From Actinoplanes subtropicus (GTDB taxonomy: Bacteria > Actinomycetota > Actinomycetes > Mycobacteriales > Micromonosporaceae), in assembly GCF_000721705.1 (NCBI RefSeq), contig NZ_JOJL01000014.1, forward strand, positions 157,092 to 221,091: a DNA stretch of 64,000 nt, written 5' to 3'. This document shows positions 62,226-64,000 of the stretch, piece after piece; position 1 is the first letter of the stretch; every line of letters begins with the position of its first letter. The notes below the pieces were generated by a model that saw nothing but the letters and a program-made list of their open reading frames with translations, was not told the origin of the DNA and did no database searches. A program made the position numbers and the translations under genes.

Positions 62226-63619
62226 GCGAGTTGCCCGCCAGCCTCCAGGATATTTCGGACAATTCCGATTTTCCGGTCGGGCCGGTTCCTGTGGTGGCCG
62301 TCGTCGGCCGGCCCAATGTGGGCAAGTCGACGCTGGTCAACCGCATCATCGGCCGCCGCCAGGCGGTCGTCGAGGACGTTCCGGGGGTCACCCGGGACCG
62401 TGTGCCCTACGACGCGCAGTGGAACGGCCGCCGCTTCACGGTCGTCGACACCGGCGGCTGGGAGCCGGACGCCCGCGACCGGGCCGCGGCCATCGCCGCC
62501 CAGGCCGAGATCGCGGTGCAGACGGCCGACGTGGTCGTCTTCGTCGTCGACGTGACCGTCGGCGCCACGGATGTCGACGAGGCCGCGGTCAAGATGCTGC
62601 GCCGCAGCCACAAGCCGGTCATCCTGGTCGCCAACAAGGCCGACAACCAGAGCCTCGAGATGGAGGCGGTCTCGCTCTGGTCCCTGGGGCTGGGCGAGCC
62701 ACACCCGATCTCCGCCCTGCACGGCCGCTCCTCCGGCGACCTGCTCGACGACATCCTGGCCGCGCTGCCGTCACCCCCGCCGATCGTGGAAGACGGGCCG
62801 CGCGGGCCGCGACGGGTCGCCCTCGTGGGCCGGCCCAACGTCGGCAAGTCCTCGCTGCTGAACCGGGTCTCCAAGGAGGAACGCGCGGTCGTCGACTCGG
62901 TCGCCGGCACCACGGTCGACCCGGTCGACTCCCTCGTCGAGATGGACGGCGAGGTCTGGCAGTTCGTCGACACCGCCGGCCTCCGCAAGCGCGTCAACCA
63001 CGCCTCCGGTACGGAGTACTACGCGTCGCTGCGCACCGCCGGCGCCGTGGAAGCGGCCGAGGTGGCGGTCGTCCTGCTGGACTCGGCCGACCCGATCAGC
63101 GAACAGGACCAGCGCGTGCTGACCCAGGTCGTCGAGGCCGGCCGGGCCCTGGTGATCGCCTTCAACAAGTGGGACCTGGTCGACGCCGACCGCCGGTTCT
63201 ACCTGGACAAGGAGATCGACCGCGAACTCAAACGCATCCCGTGGGCGATCCGCGTCAACGTCTCCGCCAAGACGGGTCGCGCGGTCGACAAGCTGGCCCC
63301 CGCGCTGCGCCGTGCCCTTTCCTCGTGGGAGCAGCGCGTCCCGACGGGCGCCCTCAACCAGTGGCTGACGGCGCTCACGCAGGCCACCCCCCACCCGGTC
63401 CGGGGCGGGCGGGCGCCGCGGGTGCTCTTCGCCACCCAGGCCGGGGTGGCTCCGCCCCGGTTCGTGCTCTTCACGACCGGCCCGCTGGACGCGGGGTATC
63501 TGCGGTTCATCGAGCGCAAGCTCCGCGAGGAATTCGGCTTCGAGGGCTCCCCGATCGAACTGTCGGTCAAGCCCCGGAAGAAGACCGGCCCGGGGGGTCG
63601 CGGGAAGGCCCACGGCTAG
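62222..63619 (+). CDS. der: Ribosome-assembly GTPase Der (EngA)
   Basis: 465 residues with two tandem GTPase domains and a KH-like C terminus. G1 motifs [12 protein letters not shown] and [13 protein letters not shown]3 DTGGWEPD and DTAGLRKR; G4 NKAD and NKWD. Required for 50S assembly. The last ~25 residues are basic ([16 protein letters not shown]), as usual. Last protein gene of the core run, followed 50 nt later by tRNA-Pro. Confidence 0.96.
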   Translation: MSELPASLQDISDNSDFPVGPVPVVAVVGRPNVGKSTLVNRIIGRRQAVVEDVPGVTRDRVPYDAQWNGRRFTVVDTGGWEPDARDRAAAIAAQAEIAVQTADVVVFVVDVTVGATDVDEAAVKMLRRSHKPVILVANKADNQSLEMEAVSLWSLGLGEPHPISALHGRSSGDLLDDILAALPSPPPIVEDGPRGPRRVALVGRPNVGKSSLLNRVSKEERAVVDSVAGTTVDPVDSLVEMDGEVWQFVDTAGLRKRVNHASGTEYYASLRTAGAVEAAEVAVVLLDSADPISEQDQRVLTQVVEAGRALVIAFNKWDLVDADRRFYLDKEIDRELKRIPWAIRVNVSAKTGRAVDKLAPALRRALSSWEQRVPTGALNQWLTALTQATPHPVRGGRAPRVLFATQAGVAPPRFVLFTTGPLDAGYLRFIERKLREEFGFEGSPIELSVKPRKKTGPGGRGKAHG

Positions 63620-63669
63620 GCCATGTAAGATGTAGAAGTTGCCGCGCGGTGTTTTGGGCCGGGTGGCAT

Positions 63670-63746
<77 letters not shown>

Positions 63747-63755
63747 AAACAAGCC

Positions 63756-63790
63756 GGTGACCTGCGGAAACGCAGGTCACCGTTTTCGTT
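63756..63790 (+). terminator. Intrinsic terminator after tRNA-Pro
   Basis: GGTGACCTGCG - GAAA - CGCAGGTCACC, a perfect 11-bp stem closed by a GNRA tetraloop, followed by GTTTTCGTTG. It begins 9 nt after the tRNA CCA. Confidence 0.88.
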
Positions 63791-63870
63791 GTATCAAGAT
63801 CACCCACCGAAAACCCTGTACCGTGCCGAAACTCCGTGCGTGTCCGTGAGCTGGCACTTTGAAGATCTCA

Positions 63871-64000
63871 TCAGGCTGCGCGGTGGTACTCGTTGATCAC
63901 ACCGCCGAGGCGTTGCCGACGCCGTACCGGGGCGTCCATCGCGATCACGACGGCCGGATCGTGGTTCGGCGGTAGCTGTTGCCGGCCTTGATGCGGCCGG
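63871..64000 (-). mobile_element. C-terminal end of an integrase-core transposase (continues beyond window)
   Basis: The minus strand encodes [14 protein letters not shown], then [19 protein letters not shown] and VINEYHRAA, then a stop at 63871-63873. This is the end of rve-type transposases/integrases common in actinomycetes (HQGR core, basic linker, LGGxINEYxxAA terminus). No terminal inverted repeat is recognised in the 80 nt between the stop and the tRNA terminator. Only 42 codons are visible, so intactness is unknown. Confidence 0.7.

Overview
The window is high-GC actinomycete DNA. The right end (about 51.9-63.6 kb) carries the conserved chromosomal run ald - xerD - parA - site-2-protease-like - scpA - scpB - rRNA pseudouridine synthase ... 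cmk - der, followed by tRNA-Pro. GTG starts, 4-bp stop/start overlaps and a vancomycin-type resistance set point to a filamentous actinobacterium. Micromonosporaceae (Actinoplanes-like) is my best guess; this is inference from gene order, not a database match.

The left 51 kb is almost entirely specialised metabolism plus resistance. (1) 1-11.1 kb: two minus-strand NRPS genes, A-T-C-A-T-E and C-A-T-E (the second runs off the left edge), and a methyltransferase. Both promoters carry the same ~64-bp element with a GTCCAAG/CTTGGAC palindrome. Binding-pocket residues of module 2 match the Tyr/beta-hydroxytyrosine code; modules 1 and 3 look hydroxyphenylglycine-like. (2) 11.3-16.9 kb: a vancomycin-resistance island with vanH, vanX, vanY, vanR and vanS. 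The D-Ala-D-Lac ligase gene vanA is absent, a second vanH paralogue has lost its catalytic His, and a ~40-codon vanR stub sits directly before vanS. Three promoters share a conserved presumptive VanR box. (3) 16.9-20.6 kb: a DyP peroxidase lipoprotein, a secreted beta-propeller protein and a metal-receptor-like protein.

(4) 20.6-36.3 kb: one long minus-strand terpenoid unit. It holds a complete mevalonate pathway (NphT7-type acetoacetyl-CoA synthase, HMGS, HMGR, type II IDI, PMK, MVD, MVK), a GGPP-type synthase, a class I terpene cyclase, two P450s, a ferredoxin, a Rieske oxygenase and a methyltransferase. At its head is a second polyprenyl-synthase-like protein that lacks the first Asp-rich motif; a 13-bp inverted repeat lies at the deletion point. 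(5) 36.8-51.1 kb: a ten-gene, tightly overlapping minus-strand operon for a second peptide. It comprises an A-T-C-A-T NRPS, a luciferase-like monooxygenase, a free PCP, a free A domain, a methyltransferase, a T-C didomain protein, an MFS exporter, a type II thioesterase, a free C domain and an ATP-grasp enzyme.

The boundary between accessory and core DNA lies in a ~0.9-kb gene-free stretch (51.07-51.96 kb) containing a perfect 56-bp tandem duplication. At the far right, tRNA-Pro(GGG) is followed by a terminator hairpin and the 3' end of an integrase-type transposase. The most unusual signals are the ligase-less van island with its vanR stub and altered vanH, the shared palindromic promoter element, the Asp-motif-less prenyl synthase next to a terpene cyclase, and the dissociated NRPS operon.
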